Shown here: in pieces, positions 36,270-47,760 of the stretch
Layout of the letters: each line of letters opens with the position of its first letter
Numbering within the stretch: position 1 is the first letter of the stretch
Assembly (NCBI RefSeq): GCF_024166365.1
Contig: NC_064838.1
Location: forward strand, 73,176,001 to 73,240,000
Length of the DNA stretch: 64,000 nt
Reading direction: 5' to 3'
Source: Elephas maximus indicus
Taxonomy: Eukaryota > Chordata > Mammalia > Proboscidea > Elephantidae
Translations under genes and position numbers: made by a program
Notes under the pieces: model-generated
Seen by the model: only the letters and a program-made list of their open reading frames with translations
What the model was told of the DNA's origin: nothing
The model's database searches: none

Positions 36270-36600
36270 TAGCTTAAAGTATTGGCACTCTAACTTGTCT
36301 TCCTAACTCTAAACATCTAAAAATCCATTCTCAGCGCATTTGACAGAGCAATCTGTATAAGATAAATATCTCATCACATAGATGCTAAGATTAAAAAAGG
36401 AAACCCTTATATGACTATCTGCCTCAGAATCACCCACGGTTCATTTTTCTAGAATATTCCATGTGATTTTAAAGTTGCTTTAGGTATGAGACACAAAGAA
36501 TTTGCATCTCTCTACTCTGTTCACACTAAATTTTGGGGCCTGTACACCTACCAGATTAAGTTCCAGTACATTTCAGTGCATTTATGTTTTTAAAATTTGT
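36270..36600 (+). mobile_element. L2 LINE fragment, diverged
   Basis: 'tgacagagcaatctgtataa' followed by 'atatctcatcacatagatgc' and 'cctatatgac...gcctcagaatc' are reminiscent of the L2 3' region. Weak. Confidence 0.4.
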
Positions 36601-36654
36601 CATCTGTCTCTTTTTCTTGTTACAATTTATCCCACCTAAGGTAAACTTTCCCCC

Positions 36655-36890
36655 CAAAGGGCAGCTAACACTTATTGAGAGCTCACTGAGGGCCAGGTGC
36701 TGACCTAGAATTGCTTTTTTTGTACTGCCTCAATTCATTCCCAAACTTATCAAGTGAGAAGAGTTATTATGTTTATTTCATAAATGGAGAAATTCAGCAA
36801 CAAAGAGTTTGAGAAACTTGACACCATGCTTATGCATAATTCTGCAGTTATACCCTGGCTGGATGGCTCAGACTATGCTCCTGAATATCA
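36655..36890 (-). mobile_element. MIR SINE in reverse orientation
   Basis: 'aacacttattgagagctcac', 'gagggccaggtgctgaccta', then 'ataaatggagaaattcagca' follow MIR order in reverse. Confidence 0.75.
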
Positions 36891-37580
36891 GTGTAGTGAT
36901 AGTAGCTAGTGATGTTGGAACTACTTCCTGTGCTCCTGAACAGTGTGTATGTTATTATATACATGTCTTTAACATCCTATTACTCTTTTTTCTATATATT
37001 GCAACTGTCACGAGAATTGACTCTTTTTGAACTGCATTCTTGATTCACTAAAATAATGAAACTTGATTCACTAAAATAATAAAATATTGCTGTGATCACA
37101 CAATTCTGTATATAGCTCTGTCATAAAAGAAATTGCACTCTTTAATAATTTTGGTTTCTTTATTTCTCTGCCCCACAGTAAACTGTATCATCCTGATGAG
37201 AACAGAAATTATGACTAATGTAGAAACAGATGAGCTTATCTATAATAAATGGATGTTAGCTACACTTATCCAGGCAAATTGATTACGGGATATATAAATA
37301 CATAATTTAATTTTTTTTTCTTTTTAGTGAAGGGGAGTTCCATGTCTTGGGAAGTAAAAGGTATTTAAATTTATCTTGAAAACTTGCAGGGATAATTCTA
37401 TGACACTGCAAGAAGTAATAATCATAAAGAGAAGTAGGAAAGTGTGAATCATCCTGAGATATTTGTCTAAAATGTTGTAAGAATGTTAAGTAAGTGAAAG
37501 AATAGATTAAGTAAACATGAACATAGGAGCAATAACCTTTACTCAATGTTTACATCAAGATTTTTAAAGTATTTCTTCAT
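36891..37580. other. 3' flank of OR copy 3, nothing recognised
   Basis: No gene or repeat that I can name. It includes a short tandem duplication 'cttgattcactaaaataatg' at 37031-37080. Confidence 0.45.
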
Positions 37581-38481
37581 TTAAAAAAAAATGAAAATCT
37601 TTCTCAGTGTATCCTTGAAAGCTTGTTTCACTTACTGTGGGTATAAACAAAGGGGTTTAATAAAGGGGCAACCGACATATAGAAACAGCTACACCTTTAG
37701 ATAAAGTCACACTTTCTTTTGCTGATTACTTCAAGTAAGTAAAGATGCAGCTACCTGTAAGGGAGACTACAATCATGTGGGAAGAACAAGTAGAAAAAGC
37801 TTTTGTTCTTTTCTGAGCAGAGGGGATTTTTAGAAGGGTCTTGATTATATGTGTACTGGAAAAAAATCACTAACAGCAATGTGACCACAAGTGTTACACC
37901 TGCTGAAACAAACGAAGCCAATTCTAGGAAGACAGTGCCTGTGCAAGAAACCTGCAAGAGTGGAGAAGTGTTACATATGAAACAATCCTTTACATTGGAA
38001 ACACAGAATTACAATTTCTGTCCCAAGACCAGTGGTGGAAAGATAGATATTCAGAAAGCCAGATGACCATGAAATGAGTACAAGTTGGTAGCACACTTTG
38101 CTGCTCATAACGACTGAATAATGCAGGAGTTTGCAGATAGCTACATGGCAGCCAGAAGGAAAAACTGTACATCTCCTAATAAAAGAAAAAAGTATATTGA
38201 GATACACAACCATTGTAGGAAATGATTTTGTTTTTAGTCACAATGGTTGTCAGGAATCTAGGAATGCAGATTGTTGTCAACAAGAATTCCAAGGAGAAAT
38301 TTCAGAGGAAGAAATACATCGGAGTCTTGAGGCGAGGATCCAGCAAGCTGAGGAGGATGATGGATAAGTTCCCCATCACACTCAAAATGTAGTTGAGAAA
38401 GAAAAATATAAAAACTACAATTTGCGACTGTGGGTCATCTGTCAGTCTCAAGAGAATTAGCTCTGTCTCCCTGGTTCTTAA
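37581..38481 (-). pseudogene. Olfactory receptor pseudogene, OR6C-like (copy 3)
   Basis: The most decayed receptor copy. The start codon is lost: the segment before TRETELILLRLTDDPQ reads SELR, with TTA at 38479-38481 where ATG is expected. TM1-TM2 is readable (LSVMGNLSIILLSLLDPRLK then TPMYFFL, ending at 38302). The end of TM3 reads [19 protein letters not shown], so the conserved DRY of the family's [12 protein letters not shown] is destroyed. TM5 and TM6 pieces sit in another frame (37751-37957, [17 protein letters not shown] and a degraded SxCSSH block). The tail VKQAFKDTLRKIFIFF ends at a stop at 37581-37583. Several frameshifts and stops separate these pieces. Same strand and family as copies 1 and 2. 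Confidence 0.9.
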
Positions 38482-38489
38482 TTCAGATT

Positions 38490-39605
38490 GAGACCTATTA
38501 AATTGACATTGAAAGAAACTCCAAAAGCAGACATAACAGTAGTTTTTCCGATATCCAGAAATATAAACAAGTGTAAATATTTGTTGCAGTTTAACAAGGC
38601 AGATGATACCTAAAATTATAGTACAGAACAAACTAAGCATAATCTTACAATTGACTTTATACATTAAAGTTTTACATATTACAATAGCAAGTTATTCTTT
38701 TCCCCTTTTAGGCTTGAAAGGTAATTTAAATCTAAATGATCTGAATTCTGCTTAAACGTTCTAAATAAAGAGAGCCCAAGTATTATTTCAGATGTATTTT
38801 CTGTGTATGTTTATTAGTGATTGCAATAAATTCTTATAAAATCTAGACAGTTTTGCCAGTGTCAATTTATTAAGCATGTTCAGTATTTTTTACCTTGTGA
38901 AAAGACTTTTTGAAATCTATGAAACATATAGTAATATCAGCTATTCCATGGTTTCCCTAAGTGTGATTAGAATTCTTCAGCGTATGCCTTTAATTATTTG
39001 GCTCCAATGCAGAACCACTTCATTATTCTTTGACTTATTTCCTTTATTATTTTTTTCTTCTTCCAAATCATCAGGCTTCTTGAAAATGTAGCATTTAAAC
39101 TCATCATTTTGAAATATGTTCAAGATGCATTTACTAATTTCAAAAAAGTCTAAAGACATTGGGGAAAGAAATACAGCTTTTAGGAGAAACATACAAATCA
39201 GGCATTTTGTGACTTGATTGTTGTGTTAGATTCAGAAAATTAATAAATTCTTAAATAGTACATTTTTCCTGTTTATGCAGACCATAATAAATAATTTTGT
39301 CTTCTTAGTAGGAGAGTGATTTTAATAAGGAGTAAAGAATTGAATTAAATTATTTTGTTAGTCAAAGACAAGTACAGAAGTGATAGTAAATATTCAACTT
39401 ACAATCCTAACTATATCATTTTTGTCACTCAACATAATTGTTCTTAAATCCATAAGTAAGTCTTTTCTCTACAGATGAACAGGGCCATTGTTTGCTAAAT
39501 TGCTTATTGGTTACATTATGTTCAGTAGATGATTGTCTTGTGTATATACATCTCTGGTGGAAAAGAGCTTTTAACTGAATGAAGATGTTGAAGTGTTATC
39601 TTAAC
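38490..39605. other. 5' flank of OR copy 3 and unassigned sequence
   Basis: AT-rich sequence without a supported gene or repeat. The 71-codon frames at 38876-39192 overlap on both strands and have no motif. Confidence 0.45.
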
Positions 39606-39609
39606 ATTC

Positions 39610-42600
39610 ACATTTTTTTTTTTTTTTTGCTGTTCTCTCTTCCAGTTCTGTAGCTAATGTTTTGATTTTGTCCCATTCTTCTTTTTTGATGTGTGTATCT
39701 CTTGCTATAAATTGACCTCTGAGGACTGCCTCTGCTGTCTCCCAAAGGCTTCGGTATGATGTCTCTTCATCCTCGTTTGATTCTAGGAATTTTTTACTTC
39801 ATCTCTGATTTATTCCATTACCCAGTGGTTTTTAAGCAGGTTCAAACCTAGGAATGTAATTGATTTTTTTCCTTCCTCTTCCTCTTGTTAATTTCTACTT
39901 TGATGACATTGTGGTCAGAGAAGATACTTTGTATTATCCCAATGTTTTGGATTTTGTTGAGGGTTGCTCTGTGGCCTAAGATATGGTCTATTCTGGAGAA
40001 CGTTTCCTGTACATTGGAAAAGAATGTGTACTTTGCAGCTGTTGGGTGGAGTGTTCTATATATGTCTAGGAAGTCAAGTTGGCTGATTGTGTATTTTTCT
40101 TGAGTTTCTTTCTACATGTTCTGTCCTTTACCGAGAGTGGTGTGTTGAAGTCTCCTACTATTATTGTGGAACTGTCAATTTCTCTTTTCAGTGCTGTTAG
40201 AGTTTGTTTTGTGTATTTTGGAGCCCTGTCATTGGGTGCGTAGATGTTTATTATGGTTAAGTCTTCCTGATGGATTGTCCCTTTACTCATTATACAGTGC
40301 CCTACTTTGTCTTTTATGGTAGATTTTGCCTTAAAGTCTATCTAATCTCTTATCTGGGATTAGTATTGCCACTCCTGCTGTTTTTTGGTAGTTATTTGCT
40401 TAATATATTTTTTCCATCCTTTTATTTTTAATAAATTAAAATCTTTGTTTCTAAGGTGTGTCCTTGTAGACAGTATATTGATGGATCCTGTTTTTTTTTT
40501 TTTTTTTTTTTAATCAATTCTGTTACACAGTGTCTCTTTACGGGTGCATTTAGGCCATTTACATGCAGTGTAATTATTGATAGGTGTGAAATTTTTGCTG
40601 TCATTTTGTAGTTTTTTTTTTGTGGTGCTAACATTTTCTTTGTTCCTCTTACTCTCCTGTGCTGAGTTCCTTTTGTTTGTGGTTTTTATTTTCATTTGTT
40701 TTTGTAGATTTTGTTTTTATTTAGACTTTATTTTTCTTCTTTATTTTGATGAGTAAGTTTATTAATTTTCTTTGTGGTTACCTTGAAATTTACCCTTATC
40801 TTCCTAGGTTTGAACAAGCCTATTATTTCTTGGTATCACCTTGCTTTCCTCTCCATTAAAAAGCTCCATACCTACACCATTTTCCCCCTCTATTATTGTT
40901 CTGATGTTGTTGTCATTTACAGATTAGCTTCTCTGGTTCCCTGTGGTAATTCTTTTGGTTTTGGATAGTCCTTGAGAGTTCACTTCCTACATTGGTGTCT
41001 GGCTGGTACAATCTTGTGTCCTAGATTCAGGCTGTGGTCTGCTGTTGTTTGTTCTCAGGCCGAAGGACTCCCTTTAATAATTCTTGTAAGTTTGGTTTGG
41101 TTTTTACATATTCCCTTAATTTCTGTTTATGTGGAAATGTCTTAATTTCACCATCATATTTGAATGAAAGTTTTCAAGATATATTACTCACAGTTGGCAA
41201 TGTTTTTCTTTCAAGGTTTTATATATATCATCCCACTGCTTTCTTGCCTGCATGGTTTCTGCTGAGTAATCAGAGCTTAGTCTTATTGTTTCTCCTCTGT
41301 ATGTGACCTTTAGTTTTTCTCGAGCTGCTCACAGGATTTTTTCTTTGTCTTTGGTTTTAGCGAGTGTGTTATGACATGCCTTGGTGATTTTCTTTTGGGG
41401 TCTATTCTATATAGTGTTCATTGAGCTTCTTGGATGGTCACCTTTTCATCTTTCATGATATTAGGGAAGTTTTCTGTCAGTAATTCTTCAACGATCCTCT
41501 CAGTGGTTTCTATTTTCCCTCCGTGTTCTGGAAGTTCAATCACTTGCAAATTTTTGCTTTTAATTATATCCCACATAATTCTCAGGGTTTCCTCATTTTT
41601 CTTCATTCTTTTTTCTGATTTTTCCTCAGAGCTGTATCCAAGTGTTTGTCTTCAATTTCACTAATCCTGTTTTCCATCATTTCAAACCTGCTCCTCAGTT
41701 CTTCTATGACACTGTTCATTTCTGAAATCTTGTTGTTTATCTTTTGGATTTCTAATTGTTGTGTTTGCAAGACTTCTAGTTGTGAATCTATTTTGATATT
41801 TTGTTCCTGTGTTATTTTCCTGAATTCTTCCATTTTTTTGTGTATGTATTTTCCATGAATTCATCTGCTTTTTCCATAAATTTGTGTATTTTTCCTCATT
41901 TTTGATGCTTTTTTTGCTTCAACTCTTGGATAGCTGTGAATATTAGAGATTTGAATTCCCTGTCAGGTAGTTCTAGTGCCTTCTCTTCTACTGGAAAGTC
42001 ATCTGGTGTTTTATTTTGGGCACCTACTGGAACCATCTTTTTTTTTTTTTTTAATACGTTTTGATATTGTCTGCTGTCTTCAGGACATTCAGTAGTTATT
42101 TTCTTTGTTTCTTGATTTGTTTGTTTTGTCTTACAGTTTTATTTGGTTATGTTTGAGCAGGCGGGCTGTGCCTTCTTTGTTTTCTCATCTGTAGTCACCA
42201 TACTTTTCACCTACTTGTCCAATTGGTGGGGCCAGTCACTCAGGTACAGTGCAACAGGGCAAGTCCAGCTGAAGGGGAGGGCCTGGGATGGGTTTGTGGC
42301 ACACATAGGGCCAACAGGGAGGGCCAGGAATCAGTGCCAGGCAGGTTCCAGTAGGCCGTGCCTGTGCTACTCGGAGGTGTGATGTTTAGCGCACAGTGCA
42401 GGTAGGTAGGAAACGGAGAAGGTTGTGGTGTGCAGAGCTAGCATGGGTATGGAAAAGACGAGAGAGAAACAGGAGCCAAAAAAAGGAAAAAACACAACAA
42501 CAGAAGAGTGCAAAGGGAGCTTGCTGTTGGTGTGGAGAGATGAGAATCCAAGAAATGGAGAGAAGCAAAAGGAAAAGAAAAAGGGAAAAAAGAAGAAAAA

Positions 42601-43825
42601 AAACTAGACAAAAATTTGGAAAAGAAAAGCCCTCAGGTGTCCCTCCTGTGTCTCCGTGAAGATGGGGGAAGTCTCCCAGGTTGCGCAGTATAGCCTGGCT
42701 AGAGGGGGTATAGATGTCACATAGCACCAAGTATTCAGGAGACAGGAAAAGAAGGTAAGTATACACAGATGAGAACTGAGAAATGAAGAGAGATAGAAAG
42801 GGAAAAAGGTAGAAGGAAAAAGAAAGAAAAACAAAAAAGAAATTCCCTCAGGGATCCCGCCTACTCAGCTATGCAGATTGGAGGAGTGTTTCCTAGGCTG
42901 TGCAGTCCAGCCCAGCTAGAAAGGGCTCCCAAGTGTGAAAAGAGAAAAAAAACAAACAAGCAAATTTTTTAAAAAAGAAAGAAAAGAAAAACCCCAGGGA
43001 TCCTGCCAGTGTGGTGTCTCAGGCCAGGGGAGTGGATCCCCAGTTGAGCAGGGCTTCAAAGCCCTTCAAGAAGAAGCAAAGATGGCACACGGAACCAAGT
43101 GTTCCAGAAAAATGAGGGGGAGGTGGTAGGAGGCACGGAAGAAACCAAAAGAGACGGAAAGTAGCAATCCAGCTCAGGGAACTGGCCAGTGTGGATGGGG
43201 CGATGCCAAGCATCTTGAGGCTGAAGCAGTTGCCTCCTGGCCAAAAGACTGCAGCTGGCAGGAAGCAGAGGAGGCTGAAGGGGGAGGGGAAGAAGGGTGG
43301 GGCTTAGGAAAGATATATAACTCCTTATCAGGTCCTCTGCCTCTTGCTGGCAACTTTGTGCAGCTGCTTTCCTGTACTCGCTGCACATGCTGCACTTCCC
43401 AGCTGTCCAAGGCACCACAGCCAGTCAGGAAGCTTGGAGGCAGAGTAGTGGGGAGATGATGGGGGGCAGGAAAGCATGTATCACTAGTTACCAGGTGCTC
43501 TATCTCCTGCTAGGAGCTCCATGAAGCTGCTTTCCCATGCTCCCTGTTAGCCAATCTCCGACAGGAGTCCAAGAGGGCCAATCCATGCTGCATTAGCTGA
43601 TAAGGATTCTGGGCAAATATCTCTCCTCATTCTCAGTCCTCTGTCAGTTTCTTATTCCATTTGGTGTTGGGCTGAGTTCTTTATCTCTTCATTTGACACT
43701 TTGGCGTCCAGGAATGATGTTTGTCTCTGTTTTATTTAGTTTGTTGGGTCTGTTGTGGAGGGATGGTGAGGTGTTTCCGGCTACGGTGCCATGTTGGCCG
43801 GAAGTCCTCATCGTTGACTTATTTA
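39610..43825 (-). mobile_element. L1, 5' part with endonuclease, ORF1 and 5'UTR
   Basis: The best L1 here, truncated on its 3' side inside ORF2 at a T run (39611-39629). The ORF2 start lies at 40428-40634 minus (KISHLSIITLHVNGLNAPVK). The endonuclease catalytic-core segment is at 40066-40290 minus (IINIYAPNDRAPKYT, then IIVGDFNTPLS). Both are the start of the apurinic-type endonuclease that nicks target DNA. ORF1 pieces are a coiled coil at 41603-41833 minus (KINNKISEMNSVIEELRSRF) and the RNA-binding segment at 41418-41606 minus (ELLTENFPNIMKDEKVTIQE). The 5'UTR is 42150-43825. Frameshifts and stops break both ORFs, so it cannot be autonomous. Confidence 0.85.
42150..43825 (-). promoter_or_regulatory. 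L1 5'UTR (promoter region) with imperfect tandem units
   Basis: GC-rich relative to its surroundings and bounded by the L1 5' end near 'gctacggtgccatgttggcc' (43780-43799). Two related segments, 43300-43400 and 43479-43560, share 'gcagctgctttcc'/'gaagctgctttcc' with similar flanks. Three segments near 42630, 42845 and 42992 each begin with 'ccctcagg'/'ccccaggg' and end in A/G-rich stretches. This looks like degraded tandem monomers. Promoter activity is inferred from position only. Confidence 0.6.
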
Positions 43826-43861
43826 AAGTCAAAGGTATTTTATAGGTCTCATATGGTATTT

Positions 43862-44034
43862 AGTAGCCCTGGTGTCACAGTGGTTAAGAACTCAGGCTGC
43901 TAACCAAAAAGTCATCAGTTCGAAACCACCAGTCACTCCTTGGAAACCCGATGGGGCAGTTCTACTTCTCTTCTACAGGTTAGCTATGAGTCCATATTGA
44001 CTCAAAGGCAACAGGTTTGGTTTGGTTTGGTAAC
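43862..44034 (+). mobile_element. AfroSINE with 9-base target-site duplication
   Basis: Begins 'tagccctggtgtcacagtgg', has the B-box-like AGTTCGAAACC and ends with 'gctatgagtccatattgact' and a GGTTTGGTTTGG tail. ATGGTATTT flanks it at 43853-43861 and 44035-44043. Confidence 0.93.
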
Positions 44035-44159
44035 ATGGTATTTCGATTGGGGTATTTGTAAAAATAATTACTTTATTCATTTTTCATGTCATTACACTAG
44101 GTTTTTAATCTGTTATCCCAGTTAAATAAAATATTTCTTTTTATTCCTGCATCCAAAAA

Positions 44160-44313
44160 TCAAACCTGTTGTCGTCAAGTTGATTCCAACTCATGGTTAC
44201 CTTGTTGGACAGAGTATATTCCCCATATGGTTTCCAGCGTGCGATTGGTAGATTCAAACTACTTACTTTTGGTTAGCAGCTGAGCTCTTAACCACTGTGC
44301 CATCAGCATGGGA
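44160..44313 (-). mobile_element. AfroSINE
   Basis: Reverse copy from 'caaacctgttgtcgtcaagt' to 'cttaaccactgtgccatcag'. No clean duplication seen. Confidence 0.9.
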
Positions 44314-45239
44314 GGATTTTATTAGTTTTTCCTGAATTTCAATTTTACTCACTCTGCTTAATGTGACAAAATATCTATTTTCCTATGACAGTTGTGAGTT
44401 TTGAATGATAGCTATTAACAATCTAAGGTGCTATAACAATCTATAGCTACAACAGTCTAAGGTGCTCCAATTTTCAAGTGTTTTTTCCCCCCACAATATT
44501 TTATATTTATTTTTGGATTTTTAAATTCTTTGGGAAATAGATCAGATAGATAGGCAGACAGTTTTAAACTTTTGATTTTTGTAAATCTCAAATTCTGAAG
44601 TCAAATAGAGTAGACGTTTTTGTTTTATTCCTTGCCTGCTGAAAAGACCATATGCTGAGCAATTACAAGTGTTTATTTACCAAGAACATGTATCAGCACT
44701 GTCATCACTTCACCTCCTAGTGTAACTCCACCTTCAGTCAGTAGGAGGGCTTTCTAAGAGTCAGTCAAACAGTTTTTGCTAACATCATGTTGCTAGAGGA
44801 CAAGTCTACGCAATGGTTTCTTAAGAATCTGCAAAATAGGTGCTATTTTTACTCTTCAAAATTTTCTCAAGGACCACAATTGCATAGAGTAAGAATCAGA
44901 TCTGTCATGCCAAATTTATATCCACCCTTGTATAGTCAGGCAGGTTTGAGTACTGCTTCTACATGAAGATAGAAAATATATGATGCTTGTGATGTCAATG
45001 CTAATTACCATTGTATTCGTGGAGTTGCCTTTGTTTATTACCTAGATATTTATTCCAAATTACAAGTGACTTATTGTATGCAGAGTATATTGATGTTCTT
45101 TCTCCCCAAGGGCATATGGTATAAACAAAAGTCAAATAGAAAAGCATTCAATTATTTAAATAAGAAGTTTAATTACAATGCTTTTCTTAAGCACAATTTG
45201 AATCAGAGGGGCAATTTGGAAAGTATATGCAATTTCACT
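44314..45239. other. Unassigned sequence
   Basis: No gene or recognised repeat. A short repeated phrase 'atctaaggtgct'/'gtctaaggtgct' lies at about 44420-44470. Confidence 0.45.
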
Positions 45240-45250
45240 ACAAAAAACAC

Positions 45251-45429
45251 CTGAAACCAAAATGAAACCCCTTGACATTGGGTCAGCTCCAACTCACAGT
45301 GATCCCACAGGACAGAGTAGAACTAACTGCCCCATATGGTTTCTGAGGAGCACCTGATGGATTTGAACTGCTGACTTTTTTTTTGCTTAGCAGCCCACAG
45401 CTCTTAACTACTATGCCACCAGGGTTTCC
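45251..45429 (-). mobile_element. AfroSINE with target-site duplication
   Basis: Reverse copy, 'cccttgacattgggtcagct' to 'ctactatgccaccagggttt', with a small T-run expansion (45379-45386). ACAAAAAACAC (45240) and ACAAAAATCAC (45430) flank it, one mismatch. Confidence 0.92.
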
Positions 45430-45766
45430 ACAAAAATCACAGGACATAGTTATTACAGATAATATAATTAGAATACTCTTTCTACTAGAACTTTTCTGCA
45501 GTTTTTTCCTTAAATATTTAAACCTAAATGAAAATATTATTCTCGAAGGGAAGGATATTTTAGGAAAGCTCTCAGGTTACAGGAACCCACTTTTCATAAC
45601 AAAGAATGACTATTTTTGCAATTGTGCACAAATTGCACAATTGCTACAGTTTTATCAGTTTGCTCATAAAAGACTCGAGGGGATTAATTGAAACAAAAGG
45701 AAAAAAGAAAAAGAAATCTCCTGTGGAGACTGGTGTTCAGGTCTACCAATTACGTACAAAACAAAA

Positions 45767-45783
45767 AGAGAGAGAGAGAGAGA
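45767..45783. repeat. (AG)n microsatellite
   Basis: Short perfect AG dinucleotide run. Confidence 0.85.
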
Positions 45784-45846
45784 ATTGTCAATTGCTTTAA
45801 ATACAAAACTGAGGGGACATTCTCCCAAAAGATAACCAGAAATGAT

Positions 45847-46062
45847 TTAAACTATATAAGATGCCAACGATATTCTGCTATTCCACTCCCATGGAGTCAT
45901 ATTATTTAGAAATTTATCTATGTCTGTATCTGAATTGTAATAAGAGAATTGTCCTTCACAGTTGCTCAGTAACTGGCTGCTCATCACTCGGACCCTATGT
46001 TAAATACGTTTTGAGATGGTAATAATTTAAGTTATGTAGTGGTATGCAATCTACTCTCAACT
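45847..46062 (+). repeat. Local direct duplication, copy A
   Basis: 'atttagaaatttatctatgt' then 'cagttgctcagtaactggct' recur in the same order and orientation at 46781-46972. The copies differ by scattered substitutions and small indels. Confidence 0.9.
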
Positions 46063-46139
46063 CCAATGGGGCTGTTGAGTAATTTTACTGGTCAGATGTT
46101 TAACTCGAAAAGGAACTTTTCTCTTGTCTCTATTAGGCA

Positions 46140-46172
46140 AAAAAAAAAAAAAAAAAAAAATTTTTTTTTTTT
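46140..46172. repeat. A-run directly followed by T-run
   Basis: An A run of about 20 bases passes straight into a T run of about 12 bases, a perfect self-complementary stretch, most simply the poly-A and T-rich tails of two opposed insertions. Confidence 0.85.
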
Positions 46173-46237
46173 TCTATCGGGCAATATATCAAGATTCTGT
46201 TTCCTTGGTTGTTTCCCATCCCAATACTTGGGAAAAA

Positions 46238-46780
46238 AATATGTTGTTGTTAGTTGCCATCATCGCTATGAGTCAGAAATGACTCAATGACAATGGTTTT
46301 TTTTTTTTTTAATAGTGACACCATGTACAACAGGGCGAGAAGCTGCCCAGTCCTGTGCCATCCTCACAATCATTGCCATGTTTGAGCTCATTGTTGTAGT
46401 CACTGTGTCAATCCATTCCTTTGAGGGTCTTCCTCTTTTTCACTAACCCTTTACTTTACCAAGCATAATGTCCTTCACCAAGGACTGATCCCTACTGATA
46501 ACATATCCAAAGCACGTGAAAGAAAGTCTCGGCACCCTTGCTTCAAAAAAGTATTCTGGCTGTATTTCTTCCAAGATAGATTTGTTCATTCTTCTGGCAG
46601 TCACTGGCATATTCAATATTCTTCACCAACACCTAATTCATTGTCCAGTTTTCACGTTCGTATGAGGTAATTGAAAATACCATAGCTTCGGTCAGGCACA
46701 CCTTGGTCTTCAAAGTGACATCCTGGCTTCTTAACACTTTAAGGAGGTCTTTTGTAGCAAATTTGCCCAGAGCGATACTG
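46238..46780 (-). mobile_element. RTE-type LINE, 3' part
   Basis: Starts with the 3' end region ('tgttgttagttgccatcatc', with a plus-reading 'gagtcagaaatgactc' SINE-like patch), then 'cactgtgtcaatccattcct' and 'ccttcaccaaggactgatcc' as in the other copies, and stops at 'tttgcccagagcgatactg'. It lies between the two arms of the local duplication. Confidence 0.88.
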
Positions 46781-46972
46781 TTAAACATATAATATGAGAT
46801 ATTTCATTCTGAGGTCATATAATTTAGAAATTTATCTATGTCTATATTTGAATCCTAATAAGAGAATTGTCCTTAACAGTTGCTCAGTAACTGGCTGCTC
46901 ATCACTCAGACTCTATGTTAACTAAATTTTGAGGTGGTGATATTTAAGGTACATGGTGGTATGCAGTATACT
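46781..46972 (+). repeat. Local direct duplication, copy B
   Basis: Second copy of 45847-46062, about 0.93 kb downstream. Confidence 0.9.
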
Positions 46973-46984
46973 TCCAAATATAAC

Positions 46985-47340
46985 TAAGTGTGGGAATGAG
47001 GATAGAAATTTTAAGAAAAGCAATTTTATTTCCCTTCCACAGACATCCATGGTTAAGGGAAGTCATGGTCCTCATTTATCTCTGATGTAGCTTTTTCTTA
47101 CTCAGTTTTTTAAGAAAATAATTTTCCTGGTCCCAGCTTGATATTTCTGCATGTGCAATAACTAACCAGTGTGCATGGAACTTAATTTTGCTTCCTTTCC
47201 CCATTGTATGAGTCCTAGTAAAGTCCAATACCTATATCAACACCTTTTCATGTCTGTTACCTGTATGGACCTTTTTCAGGACTCATTCACAATACCTTTC
47301 TAGATAGTGCAGATTTCTCTTACTTTTCCAGTAGCTCGAT
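46985..47340. other. Unassigned sequence
   Basis: No gene or recognised repeat supported. Confidence 0.45.
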
Positions 47341-47349
47341 CATTCATCT

Positions 47350-47692
47350 TACAGCATATATATATGCATATATACATACATATAAAAACAAATTAAACCA
47401 GTTGCCCCTGAGTCAATTCCAACTCATAGTCACCCTATAGAACAGAGTTGAATTGCCCCTTAGGGCTTCTAAAGCTCTAAATCTTTATGGAAGCAGACTG
47501 CCACACCTGTCTCCTGTGGAATAGGCTGGTGAGTTCAAATTGTTTACCTTTTGATTAGCATCAGAGCACTTAACCACTGTGCCACCAGAACTCATATATA
47601 GGTGTGTATATATATATAAACCCACCAGAGCTCATATATACATATATACACACACATATATGTATACCCACACAAATATACAAAAATACAAG
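47350..47692. repeat. TA/CA-rich microsatellite stretches around an AfroSINE
   Basis: Alternating TA/CA tracts at 47355-47390 and 47592-47692 flank the SINE. The phrase 'accaga(a/g)ctcatatata' occurs twice (47584 and 47625), showing slippage or duplication of the junction. Confidence 0.8.
47392..47594 (-). mobile_element. AfroSINE, long form
   Basis: Reverse copy from 'aaaccagttgcccctgagtc' to 'cttaaccactgtgccaccag', with internal extra sequence like that of 18616-18822. Confidence 0.92.
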
Positions 47693-47760
47693 TATATTTT
47701 TAATTTCTTTCAGCAATTTGAGGCTTTTTGTGCCAGAAATGTATTTTTCAATATACCTGC

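Noticed and set aside
42386-43418. Frames of 60-126 codons on both strands
   Set aside because: They fall in the purine-rich L1 5'UTR, overlap in several frames and have no domain.
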